Origin: Buttiauxella sp965119215 | Lineage (GTDB): Bacteria; Pseudomonadota; Gammaproteobacteria; Enterobacterales; Enterobacteriaceae | Assembly: GCA_965119215.1 (NCBI GenBank) | Contig: CBCPKK010000034.1 | Coordinates: 8,757-72,756, forward strand | Reading direction: 5' to 3' | DNA length: 64,000 nucleotides | In this document: in pieces, positions 33,415 to 41,476 of the stretch | How positions within the stretch are numbered: position 1 is the stretch's first letter | Layout: each line of letters begins with the position of its first letter | Notes under the pieces: model-generated | The model's database searches: none | What the model was told of the DNA's origin: nothing | What the model saw: the letters and a program-made list of their open reading frames with translations, nothing else | Made by a program: the position numbers and the translations under genes

Positions 33415-34809
33415 TTAGTCGTGAGCACCAATCTCACGTAAACGACGACCTTTCATCAGGTTACGCTCGATGTGTTCCAGGGAAACGTGTTTGGTTTCTG
33501 GAACCAGCCACAGAGTCAGAACAATGAAGAACAGGTTCAACGCCGCGTATACCCAGAAGGTATTTGCATTGCCCAGCGTGTTCAGCATGGTCAGGAACGT
33601 TGCTCCAACAATCATGTTCGCAATCCAGTTGGTTGCTGTAGAGCAAGTGATACCAAAATCGCGGCCTTTAAGCGGCTGAATTTCAGAACACAGTACCCAA
33701 ATCAGCGGGCCAGCACTCATCGCAAAACCAATGATGAACATCAGCAGCATGGCGATGGCAAAGTATTGCGCGCCCTGGGAATGAATACCCACATGCAGCA
33801 TCGTACCGAGAATGCCCATACCAACGGCCATAACCATGAAGCCCAGAACCAGCGTCGGTTTACGACCCCATCTGTCCACCAGGCCAATCGCAATGAAGGT
33901 TGCCAGTACGTTGACTAAACCAACGATGACGGTGCCCCACATTTGCTGCGTGGTGTTGGTAAAACCAGCGATTTCGAAGATTTTTGGTGCGTAGTACATG
34001 ATGACGTTCATACCGGTGAACTGTTGCATCACCTGTAGCAGAACACCCAGGAACACGGCACGGCGGAAGTGGCTGTTTTCTTTAAACAGTGACCAGCCGC
34101 TTTGTTTAACTTGCAGACTTTCACGGATTTCTTCCAGCTCACGTTTGGCTTCGGCACTGGTATCGCGCAGGCGCAGAAGTACGCGCTCAGCATCGTGGAA
34201 GCGGCGTTTCGCGGCGAACCAGCGTGGGCTGTCTGGCAGGAAGAAGACACCAACCAACAAGATCAGCGCCGGGAGGGTGATAACGCCAAGCATCCAGCGC
34301 CATGAACCGCTGTAGCTGAATGCAGTGTCGGAAAGGTATGCGCCGAGGATACCGATGGTAATCATCAACTGGTACATCGAGATCATGCTGCCGCGAATTT
34401 TCTCCGGAGCAATCTCAGACAGATAAAGCGGAGCGGTATAAGACGCAACACCGACTGCCAGCCCCAGCAATACGCGGGAAATAATCAGGATTTCGGTATT
34501 GGGCGCGAAAGCTGAACACAATGAACCGGCAACGAAAAGCACTGCGCCAATCATCAGGCTGTATTTACGCCCGATACGGAAGGAGAGCCAGCCACTGCCT
34601 ACGGCACCGACTGCTGCGCCGAACATCATCGAACTAACAACCCATTCTTGCTGATGTGCCGTTATCTGGAAATCTTTTGCGATAAACGGTAATGCACCGG
34701 CAATAACACCAATATCAAGGCCAAATAACAAACCGGCCAGGGCTGCAAGGAAACAGACGAAAAAGGTCATGCTTTTGTTCGAGCGCCCTTGTTTTTTTAT
34801 GTCAGGCAT
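33415..34809 (-). CDS. galP: GalP, galactose:H+ symporter
   Basis: 464 residues, as in E. coli. Twelve-helix MFS sugar porter with FRIGRKYSL after helix 2, PDSPRW in the central loop, DRWGRKPT after helix 8 and PETKHVSLEHIE at the C-terminus. It imports galactose and glucose with protons. Upstream lie a CRP site and two GalR/GalS-type operators, matching galP regulation in E. coli. Confidence 0.97.
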   Translation of the reverse strand: MPDIKKQGRSNKSMTFFVCFLAALAGLLFGLDIGVIAGALPFIAKDFQITAHQQEWVVSSMMFGAAVGAVGSGWLSFRIGRKYSLMIGAVLFVAGSLCSAFAPNTEILIISRVLLGLAVGVASYTAPLYLSEIAPEKIRGSMISMYQLMITIGILGAYLSDTAFSYSGSWRWMLGVITLPALILLVGVFFLPDSPRWFAAKRRFHDAERVLLRLRDTSAEAKRELEEIRESLQVKQSGWSLFKENSHFRRAVFLGVLLQVMQQFTGMNVIMYYAPKIFEIAGFTNTTQQMWGTVIVGLVNVLATFIAIGLVDRWGRKPTLVLGFMVMAVGMGILGTMLHVGIHSQGAQYFAIAMLLMFIIGFAMSAGPLIWVLCSEIQPLKGRDFGITCSTATNWIANMIVGATFLTMLNTLGNANTFWVYAALNLFFIVLTLWLVPETKHVSLEHIERNLMKGRRLREIGAHD

Positions 34810-34872
34810 AATGCTCTCCAGTTGAATTAGTAACTTTACCTGTGCTTAAGGGTAGGTTAACGCGACGTAAAA

Positions 34873-34894
34873 TTGTGTGATTCAACTCACGTTA
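34873..34894. promoter_or_regulatory. CRP site upstream of galP
   Basis: TGTGA (34876-34880), six bases, then TCACG (34887-34891): a near-consensus CRP site 67-82 bp before the galP start and adjacent to a Gal operator. Confidence 0.8.
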
Positions 34895-34910
34895 GTGTAA
34901 TCGGTTACAC
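34895..34910. promoter_or_regulatory. GalR/GalS operator, perfect palindrome
   Basis: GTGTAATCGGTTACAC fits the Gal operator consensus GTGTAANCGNTTACAC at every specified position. It abuts the CRP site upstream of galP. Confidence 0.88.
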
Positions 34911-35077
34911 TAATGTCAAGAAGTGTATGTGTAACTTTATTATGTAAAACAGAGAGTTATTTGCATAAAATAAAACCAAAAATTAGCACTACGGACAAAT
35001 CTGAAAGATTTTGTAACTAGTGCAGCAACAAGTTGTTGTCATGAAGAATAATCTTAATTAATACTCGATCAACATCA

Positions 35078-35093
35078 ATGTAACCGCTTTCAC
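35078..35093. promoter_or_regulatory. Second Gal-type operator
   Basis: ATGTAACCGCTTTCAC keeps the TGTAA, central CG and TT-CAC positions of the Gal operator. It is 183 bp upstream of the first operator, a distance compatible with DNA looping. The rest of the 400-bp galP-metK gap holds an AT-rich stretch and the metK terminator. Confidence 0.65.
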
Positions 35094-35161
35094 TGCTGGT
35101 TGTTTGTCAGGTGAAGGATTGATTCAGGGAGGGCAGGGAGTGGGTCTGGGGAGCGAAAAAC

Positions 35162-35188
35162 AAAAGGCCAGCAGAGCGCTGGCCTTTT
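35162..35188 (-). terminator. metK terminator
   Basis: GGCCAGC (35167-35173) pairs with GCTGGCC (35179-35185) around a short loop. On the metK strand the hairpin is followed by TTTTGTTTTT. It lies 23 bp after the metK stop. Confidence 0.85.
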
Positions 35189-35210
35189 ACGTTTAGTGTA
35201 CTGACAGGCT

Positions 35211-36365
35211 TTATTTCAGACCGGCAGCATCACGCAGCAATTCTGCTTTGTCGGTTTTTTCCCAAGGGAAATGCTCACGACCAAAGTGACCGTATGCTGC
35301 GGTTTCTTTGTAGATTGGGTGCAGCAGATCCAGCATCTGGATCAGGCCGTATGGACGCAGGTCGAAGAACTCACGCACCAGCAGGGTCAGTTGTTCGGTA
35401 GAGATTTTCTCAGTACCGAAAGTTTCAACCATGATGGAGGTTGGCTCAGCTACGCCGATTGCGTAAGAAACCTGGATTTCACAGCGGTCTGCAAGACCTG
35501 CAGCAACGATGTTTTTCGCCACATAGCGAGCCGCGTACGCTGCAGAACGGTCAACTTTAGACGGATCTTTACCAGAGAACGCGCCGCCGCCGTGACGAGC
35601 CATGCCGCCGTAGGTATCAACGATAATTTTACGACCGGTCAGACCGCAGTCGCCCATTGGGCCACCGATAACAAAACGGCCAGTCGGGTTGATGAAGAAT
35701 TTGGTGCTGGCAGTCAGCCATTCAGCAGGCAGAACCGGCTTAATGATCTCTTCCATGACCGCTTCATGCAGGTCTTTTTGCGACACATCTTCAGAGTGCT
35801 GAGTAGACAGAACAACCGCATCAATACCGACAATGTTGCCATTGTCATACTGGAAGGTGACCTGGCTTTTTGCATCCGGGCGTAACCATTTCAGGGTGCC
35901 GTTTTTACGAACTTCAGCCTGGCGTTGAACCAGACGGTGTGCGTAGGTGATTGGCGCTGGCATCAGCACGTCGGTTTCGTTGGTCGCATAACCAAACATC
36001 AGGCCCTGGTCGCCCGCACCTTGTTCCAGCGGATCGGTACGGTCAACGCCCTGGTTGATATCCGGGGACTGTTTGCCGATAGCGCTTAATACTGCACAAG
36101 AATTGGCATCAAAGCCCATATCAGAATGCACGTAACCGATTTCACGCACGGTGTTACGGGTGATTTCTTCGATATCAACCCATGCGCTGGTGGTGATTTC
36201 GCCACCGACCATTACCATGCCGGTTTTGACGTAAGTCTCACACGCTACGCGTGCTTTCGGGTCCTGTTCGAGGATTGCGTCAAGTACCGCATCGGAGATT
36301 TGGTCAGCGATTTTATCGGGATGCCCTTCTGATACAGACTCGGACGTAAAGAGGTGTTTGGCCAT
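35211..36365 (-). CDS. metK: S-adenosylmethionine synthetase
   Basis: 384 residues, as in E. coli. Hallmarks are EGHPDK near the N-terminus, GAGDQGLMFGYA, and GGGAFSGKDPSKVDRSAAY, the methionine/ATP/metal loops. It makes SAM from methionine and ATP, feeding methylation and, through decarboxylated SAM, spermidine synthesis. A MetJ-type operator lies upstream. Confidence 0.99.
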   Translation of the reverse strand: MAKHLFTSESVSEGHPDKIADQISDAVLDAILEQDPKARVACETYVKTGMVMVGGEITTSAWVDIEEITRNTVREIGYVHSDMGFDANSCAVLSAIGKQSPDINQGVDRTDPLEQGAGDQGLMFGYATNETDVLMPAPITYAHRLVQRQAEVRKNGTLKWLRPDAKSQVTFQYDNGNIVGIDAVVLSTQHSEDVSQKDLHEAVMEEIIKPVLPAEWLTASTKFFINPTGRFVIGGPMGDCGLTGRKIIVDTYGGMARHGGGAFSGKDPSKVDRSAAYAARYVAKNIVAAGLADRCEIQVSYAIGVAEPTSIMVETFGTEKISTEQLTLLVREFFDLRPYGLIQMLDLLHPIYKETAAYGHFGREHFPWEKTDKAELLRDAAGLK

Positions 36366-36496
36366 GTTTTATTCACCCTAAGAGAATTAGGTTAGTGCAG
36401 ACTACCGCTAATTGGCGCTCGCATCAGTTCGATGTACTGATTTATGGAGTATTTGCCGCAGGTTTAATTTCAGGCAGTCTAACAGTTAATCGGTAT

Positions 36497-36520
36497 AGAT
36501 GGATTAACATCTGGACGTCT
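36497..36520. promoter_or_regulatory. MetJ operator (tandem Met boxes) upstream of metK
   Basis: Three contiguous 8-mers, AGATGGAT, TAACATCT and GGACGTCT, match the Met box AGACGTCT at 5, 5 and 7 of 8 positions. They lie 132-155 bp upstream of metK, consistent with MetJ repression known for metK. Confidence 0.65.
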
Positions 36521-36787
36521 ATTCTAGGTTATCCATTAATCAGATTACCAGTGATTTTTGCGTCTGCAAGTTTCAGCAAATAAACTCAGGTGGCAAATTT
36601 TACTGACAGTCACACAAACCAGGGATTTTTGTTTTGCAATTATGGGCTGTTATCGGTATAAAGCGGCGCGCGCGGCTCATTCAAAAGCACACGATTTTTC
36701 GTGCTGCCACTTCCAGCCGGGTTGAGCAAATTTCTTAGCTTTGGCTTGTCGCACGCCTGAACGGTGTGTGTGGAGGTGATACGATTG

Positions 36788-36940
36788 ATGAACTGCCGTT
36801 TTTTCATGAACAATAATGCGCAAAATCTGGCGACCCGCCTGGTCGCGCATATGCCCCTCGCAACCTGCATCTCTATGCTACTTTCCAGCCGATGTTATAC
36901 CCATCTCGGCGCTTCTCAGGATTCTCGGGCCGGTCATTGA
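36788..36940 (+). CDS. Candidate 50-residue small protein in the metK-speA gap
   Basis: ATG at 36788 (an in-frame TTG lies directly before it) follows GGAGGTGAT (36772-36780), an almost perfect anti-16S match. The frame encodes 50 residues starting MNCRFFMNNNAQ, with a hydrophobic middle (MPLATCISMLL) and a polar C-terminus. It points toward speA, upstream of yqgB. K-12 has small genes yqgC and yqgD in this interval; I cannot tell whether this is one of them. An overlapping reverse-strand frame (36640-36870) competes. Confidence 0.4.
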   Translation: MNCRFFMNNNAQNLATRLVAHMPLATCISMLLSSRCYTHLGASQDSRAGH

Positions 36941-37042
36941 TCGCCGTGATAACTGAACAAGGGCTCTCTTGTCTTTGACAGGAGTATTCTCGTGGTTTCA
37001 CCGACCCGTCCTGCGGAGCTCGGTAACGTGTTTTACAATGAT

Positions 37043-37189
37043 ATGAAAAAGAAACCGGTCGCACAGTCTATCTGTCAGCGTCTTATGCTGCCATTACGCG
37101 CTGTTAATGGGTTGTTATTGCGGGATACCCCTGCGATAGTAGTCAACTGTTTTGCACATTCGTCTAAATTTGAGGTTCGCCATGTCTGA
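37043..37189 (+). CDS. yqgB: YqgB, small protein overlapping the speA start
   Basis: 48 residues from ATG at 37043. The N-terminus MKKKPVAQ and the segment AIVVNCF match E. coli YqgB (43 residues); the rest is diverged. The frame runs 8 bases into speA, an arrangement that could couple their translation. It has been linked to acid-stress physiology in enterics, but the mechanism is unknown. Confidence 0.75.
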   Translation: MKKKPVAQSICQRLMLPLRAVNGLLLRDTPAIVVNCFAHSSKFEVRHV

Positions 37190-39158
37190 CAAAATCTCTT
37201 CTGTTTCGGGTTCGTCAGTGGGCGAGCAGGATGTACACCGCTCCATGCAGGAGGTTGCCATGAGCTCCCAGGAAGCCAGCAAGATGCTGCGTACTTACAA
37301 TATTGCCTGGTGGGGCAATAACTATTACGACGTCAACGAATTAGGTCACATTACCGTTTGCCCGGACCCGGATGTCCCAGAGGCGCGTGTTGATCTCGCT
37401 GAACTCGTAAAAGCCCGTGAAGCACAGGGGCAGCGTTTGCCTGCACTGTTCTGCTTCCCGCAGATTTTGCAGCACCGCCTGCGTTCTATTAACGCCGCGT
37501 TTAAACGTGCTCGCGAATCTTACGGTTATAACGGCAACTACTTCCTTGTTTACCCGATTAAGGTGAATCAGCATCGCCGCGTGATTGAGTCTTTGATTCA
37601 CTCTGGCGAGCCGCTGGGCCTGGAAGCGGGTTCTAAAGCTGAATTAATGGCAGTGCTGGCGCATGCGGGCATGACGCGTTCGGTGATTGTCTGTAACGGC
37701 TATAAAGACCGTGAATATATCCGTCTGGCACTCATCGGCGAGAAAATGGGCCATAAGGTCTATCTGGTCATCGAGAAGATGTCAGAAATTCGCATCGTGC
37801 TGGAAGAAGCCGAGCGTCTGAATGTAGTGCCACGTCTTGGTGTGCGCGCGCGTCTGGCGTCACAAGGCTCCGGCAAATGGCAGTCTTCTGGCGGCGAAAA
37901 ATCCAAATTTGGCCTGGCGGCGACTCAGGTTCTGCAACTGGTTGAAATGCTGCGTGAAGCGGGCCGTATCGACAGCCTGCAATTGCTGCACTTCCACCTG
38001 GGTTCGCAAATGGCGAACATTCGCGATATCGCAACCGGCGTTCGTGAATCTGCACGCTTCTATGTTGAGCTGCACAAGATGGGCGTTAACATTGAATGCT
38101 TCGATGTCGGCGGCGGTCTGGGCGTGGACTACGAAGGGACGCGTTCTCAGTCAGATTGTTCGGTCAACTATGGCCTGAATGAATACGCCAACAACATCAT
38201 CTGGGCAATCGGTGATGCGTGTGAAGAAAACGGTTTACCGCACCCAACGGTGATCACCGAATCGGGACGCGCGGTTACCGCTCACCACACGGTGTTGGTT
38301 TCGAACATCATCGGTGTTGAACGCAACGAATACACTACGCCAACGGCTCCTGCTGAAGACGCACCGCGTGCGCTGCAAAGTATGTGGGAAACCTGGGGCG
38401 AAATGCACGAGCCGAACAACCGTCGCTCGCTGCGTGAATGGCTGCACGACAGCCAGATTGATTTGCACGATATCCACACCGGTTACGCGGCAGGGAGTTT
38501 CTCTTTGCAAGAACGCGCCTGGGCGGAGCAGCTTTATCTGAGCATGTGCCATGAAATCCAGCGCCTGCTGGACCCAAGCAACCGTGCACACCGTCCGATT
38601 ATTGACGAACTGCAAGAACGTATGGCGGATAAGATTTACGTCAACTTCTCACTGTTCCAGTCAATGCCGGATGCGTGGGGTATCGATCAACTGTTCCCGG
38701 TACTGCCACTTGAAGGGCTGAATCAGGTTCCTGAGCGTCGCGCTGTGCTGCTGGATATCACTTGTGACTCCGACGGTGCTATCGACCATTACATCGATGG
38801 TGACGGTATTGCGACCACCATGCCGATGCCGGAGTACGACGCCGACAACCCGCCACTGCTGGGCTTCTTTATGGTTGGCGCATACCAGGAAATTCTGGGC
38901 AACATGCACAACCTGTTCGGCGATACCGAAGCGGTAGACGTGTTCGTGTTCCCTGACGGCAGCGTGGAAGTTGAGCTGTCTGATGAAGGCGATACCGTGG
39001 CGGACATGCTGCGCTATGTGCAACTTGACCCGGATACCCTGCTGAAACATTTCCGCGATCAGGTGAAACAAACCGATCTGGATGCAGGCTTGCAGCAGCA
39101 ATTCCTCGAAGAGTTTGAGGCTGGATTGTACGGCTATACTTATCTGGAAGACGAGTAA
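37182..39158 (+). CDS. speA: Biosynthetic arginine decarboxylase
   Basis: 658 residues from ATG at 37182 (MSDKISSVSGSS), the E. coli length; the frame is open ten codons upstream. Fold III PLP decarboxylase with the Schiff-base lysine in FLVYPIKVNQHR, the glycine-rich DVGGGLGVDYEGT and late LDITCDSDGAID. It converts arginine to agmatine, the first step to putrescine via SpeB. The first 30 residues, before MQEVAMSSQEAS, are the most divergent part. Confidence 0.98.
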   Translation: MSDKISSVSGSSVGEQDVHRSMQEVAMSSQEASKMLRTYNIAWWGNNYYDVNELGHITVCPDPDVPEARVDLAELVKAREAQGQRLPALFCFPQILQHRLRSINAAFKRARESYGYNGNYFLVYPIKVNQHRRVIESLIHSGEPLGLEAGSKAELMAVLAHAGMTRSVIVCNGYKDREYIRLALIGEKMGHKVYLVIEKMSEIRIVLEEAERLNVVPRLGVRARLASQGSGKWQSSGGEKSKFGLAATQVLQLVEMLREAGRIDSLQLLHFHLGSQMANIRDIATGVRESARFYVELHKMGVNIECFDVGGGLGVDYEGTRSQSDCSVNYGLNEYANNIIWAIGDACEENGLPHPTVITESGRAVTAHHTVLVSNIIGVERNEYTTPTAPAEDAPRALQSMWETWGEMHEPNNRRSLREWLHDSQIDLHDIHTGYAAGSFSLQERAWAEQLYLSMCHEIQRLLDPSNRAHRPIIDELQERMADKIYVNFSLFQSMPDAWGIDQLFPVLPLEGLNQVPERRAVLLDITCDSDGAIDHYIDGDGIATTMPMPEYDADNPPLLGFFMVGAYQEILGNMHNLFGDTEAVDVFVFPDGSVEVELSDEGDTVADMLRYVQLDPDTLLKHFRDQVKQTDLDAGLQQQFLEEFEAGLYGYTYLEDE

Positions 39159-39165
39159 ATTGCTC

Positions 39166-39352
39166 GTCATACTTCAAGCTGCAGGGGTGTTGGCTGCACT
39201 CACAAACCCCAGTCACTTACTTAAGTAAGCTCCTGGGGATTTGCTTCCTTGCCGCGTTACTCGGCCTTTGGCCTCGCCCCTTCGGGGCCAGCGCAAGCGC
39301 TGTTCAAAAACGCTTTAAGCGTTTTAGTCCTGCAACTCGAATTATTAGAGTA
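39166..39352. repeat. Long-form ERIC repeat between speA and speB
   Basis: It starts GTCATACTTCAAGCTGCAGG and ends CTGCAACTCGAATTATTAG, with the central CCCCAGTCACTTACTT / AAGCTCCTGGGGATTT palindrome. At about 187 bp it is longer than the 123-bp copy in sgrS because of about 70 extra bases near 39255-39328. Those are a string of small perfect hairpins (for example GCCCC-TTCG-GGGC and AGCGC-AA-GCGCT). It begins 7 bp after the speA stop. Confidence 0.9.
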
Positions 39353-39419
39353 ATTAGTGTACAAATAAGGCTCTGTTCGGCGATAATCCGCGCCAACAAG
39401 CAGTCTGCGAATATCCAGT

Positions 39420-39461
39420 CCCTTCCTCGTCGGGTTTAACGACGCGGAAGGGATTTTTTTT
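39420..39461 (+). terminator. Intrinsic terminator before speB
   Basis: CCCTTCCTCGTCG (39420-39432) pairs with CGACGCGGAAGGG (39440-39452), with one mismatch, followed by eight T residues. It should end transcripts from speA, so speB probably has its own promoter in the 35 bp that follow (TTGACA at 39459-39464 overlaps the T-run). Confidence 0.85.
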
Positions 39462-39496
39462 GACATAATTTCAACTATTCACCGCGAGGTCAGACA

Positions 39497-40417
39497 ATGA
39501 GCACCTTAGGCCATCAATACGATAACTCCCTGGTATCCAATGCCTTCGGTTTTTTACGTTTTCCGCTGAACTTCATGCCCTACGACAGCGATGCCGATTG
39601 GGTAATCACTGGCGTTCCGTTTGATGCGGCAACTTCTGGCCGTGCGGGCGGGCGTCATGGTCCTGCGGCTATTCGTCAGGTTTCTACCAACCTGGCGTGG
39701 GAAGGCAACCGCTTCCCGTGGAACTTCGATGTGCGTGAACGTCTGAACGTTGTTGACTGTGGCGACCTGGTTTACGCCTTCGGTGACGCGCGTGATATGA
39801 GCGAGCGCCTGCAAGCCCATGCCGAAAAACTGCTGGCTGCGGGTAAACGTATGCTCTCTTTCGGTGGCGACCACTTCGTGACTCTGCCACTGCTGCGCGC
39901 TCACGCTAAGCACTTTGGTAAAATGGCGCTGGTGCATTTCGATGCCCACACAGATACCTACGCGAACGGTTGCGAGTTTGACCACGGCACCATGTTCTAC
40001 ACCGCGCCAAACGAAGGTCTGATCGATCCGAACCATTCTGTGCAGATTGGTATTCGTACCGAGTTCGACAAAGACAACGGTTTTACCGTGCTGGATGCAG
40101 GCCAGGTCAATGACCGTACCGTTGATGACATTCTGGCTCAGGTGAAGCAGATTGTTGGCGATATGCCGGTTTACCTGACCTTTGATATCGACTGCCTGGA
40201 CCCTGCTTTTGCGCCAGGTACCGGTACGCCGGTTATCGGTGGTTTGACGACCGATCGCGCTCTGAAACTGGTTCGCGGTTTGAAAGACTTGAACATCGTA
40301 GGTATGGACGTAGTGGAAGTTTCTCCAGCTTACGATCAGTCTGAAATCACAGCTTTGGCGGGTGCGACGTTGGCACTGGAAATGCTGTACATCCAGGCTG
40401 CTAAAAAAGGCGAATAA
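39497..40417 (+). CDS. speB: Agmatinase SpeB
   Basis: 306 residues, as in E. coli. Arginase-family binuclear manganese centre: GGDHFVTLP, HFDAHTDTY and TFDIDCLDPAFAPGTGTP. It hydrolyses agmatine to putrescine and urea, completing the pathway begun by SpeA. Start ATG has GCGAGG upstream. Confidence 0.98.
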   Translation: MSTLGHQYDNSLVSNAFGFLRFPLNFMPYDSDADWVITGVPFDAATSGRAGGRHGPAAIRQVSTNLAWEGNRFPWNFDVRERLNVVDCGDLVYAFGDARDMSERLQAHAEKLLAAGKRMLSFGGDHFVTLPLLRAHAKHFGKMALVHFDAHTDTYANGCEFDHGTMFYTAPNEGLIDPNHSVQIGIRTEFDKDNGFTVLDAGQVNDRTVDDILAQVKQIVGDMPVYLTFDIDCLDPAFAPGTGTPVIGGLTTDRALKLVRGLKDLNIVGMDVVEVSPAYDQSEITALAGATLALEMLYIQAAKKGE

Positions 40418-40424
40418 GTGTTTT

Positions 40425-40446
40425 GACCGCCCTGATAAGGGCGGTC
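40425..40446. terminator. Hairpin between convergent speB and loiP
   Basis: Nine-base-pair stem GACCGCCCT (40425-40433) / AGGGCGGTC (40438-40446) with loop GATA. No continuous T-run follows on either strand, so termination strength is uncertain, but its position between convergent genes suits a bidirectional role. Confidence 0.55.
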
Positions 40447-40452
40447 ATGCGT

Positions 40453-41211
40453 TTATTTCAAGCCATCTGCTGCCATACGGTCGCGAATATGTTGCGCACG
40501 TTCAGCAGACGCAGGGTGGTCGTCAAGCATTGAGCTTTGGCGGCCTTCTTCTGCTTTAGCCAGTTTTTCAAAGCTGGTTGCCAGCCCGATTGGGTTGATC
40601 CCACGTTTTCTCAGCAAATCATACGAGTAGTCATCGGCTTCAGATTCCTGGCGTTGGGAGAACTGTGCATTCACCAGCTTTTCACCTAAATCACCAAGTT
40701 GCGACTGCGACAGACTACCAATCACGCCACCTGCTGAAGCTGCTGCAACTCGCGCGGCGTTGGTGCCCAGCGCAACTTGCATTCCTTTCTTCACATGGCC
40801 GAGCGCAACGTGGCCCATTTCGTGGCCGATAACCGCTTCGACTTCGTTATCGTTCATCATATCCATCAGGCCGCTGTAAACGCGGATACAACCGTTAGCC
40901 ATTGCAAAAGCGTTCACGTCTTTGGTGACGTAAACTTTGTAGTTCACCGGCATGCCGTTGATGTTGTCGCCCAGTGCTGAGGCAATTTTAGTCAGGCGCT
41001 GAGCGTATTCGCTGCTGGCTGGCGCAATGCTCGCTTTGCTATCGAGTTCCGCACAGGATTTGTCACTCAGATCTTTTACCTGCGCATCACTTAATGTGTA
41101 TGCCTGAAATGCTTCCGCACCGGAAGTCAGCAGGCCGTTAGAGTCCATGTTCTGGCAACCGCTCAGTAGGGCGGCAACGCTCAGGCTTAGTAAAATTGGG
41201 CGCAATTTCAT
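40453..41211 (-). CDS. loiP: LoiP, outer-membrane-associated metalloprotease lipoprotein
   Basis: 252 residues from ATG at 41211, as in E. coli (YggG). Lipobox LLSGC with lipidated Cys19, then an M48 protease domain with HEMGH at 130-134 and the downstream ESEADDYSYDLL third-ligand region. E. coli LoiP is up-regulated at low osmolarity and cleaves misfolded proteins. The C-terminal segment DDHPASAERAQHIRDRM is conserved. Confidence 0.96.
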   Translation of the reverse strand: MKLRPILLSLSVAALLSGCQNMDSNGLLTSGAEAFQAYTLSDAQVKDLSDKSCAELDSKASIAPASSEYAQRLTKIASALGDNINGMPVNYKVYVTKDVNAFAMANGCIRVYSGLMDMMNDNEVEAVIGHEMGHVALGHVKKGMQVALGTNAARVAAASAGGVIGSLSQSQLGDLGEKLVNAQFSQRQESEADDYSYDLLRKRGINPIGLATSFEKLAKAEEGRQSSMLDDHPASAERAQHIRDRMAADGLK

Positions 41212-41476
41212 GCCAATATCCTTAATTAGTGACAACTGCTCAGGGGGGATGGAGCCACAAACCGTGGGCTAGTCGTTCCAGTATAAAGAAGTTATTCAGG
41301 CACGCGCAGCAACTTGCGCAACTTGCGAGCGGGTTCCAGAGATTTCTTAACCAGACAAAAGGATGCTCCATGTACATGGCACACGGCTTGCGGTACATTG
41401 ATGGCAATTTTTTGGGCGTAGCCCATTACGCATAGTAGTCAAGGCGTGACCTTCAACCATCCGATCTGGAGTCAAA

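Noticed and set aside
36640..36870. 76-codon reverse-strand frame in the metK-speA gap
   Set aside because: Ribosome-binding site weak (GGAAAG at ten bases) and it overlaps a forward ORF with a better site. It may correspond to a K-12 small gene (yqgD region), so it is left undecided rather than annotated.
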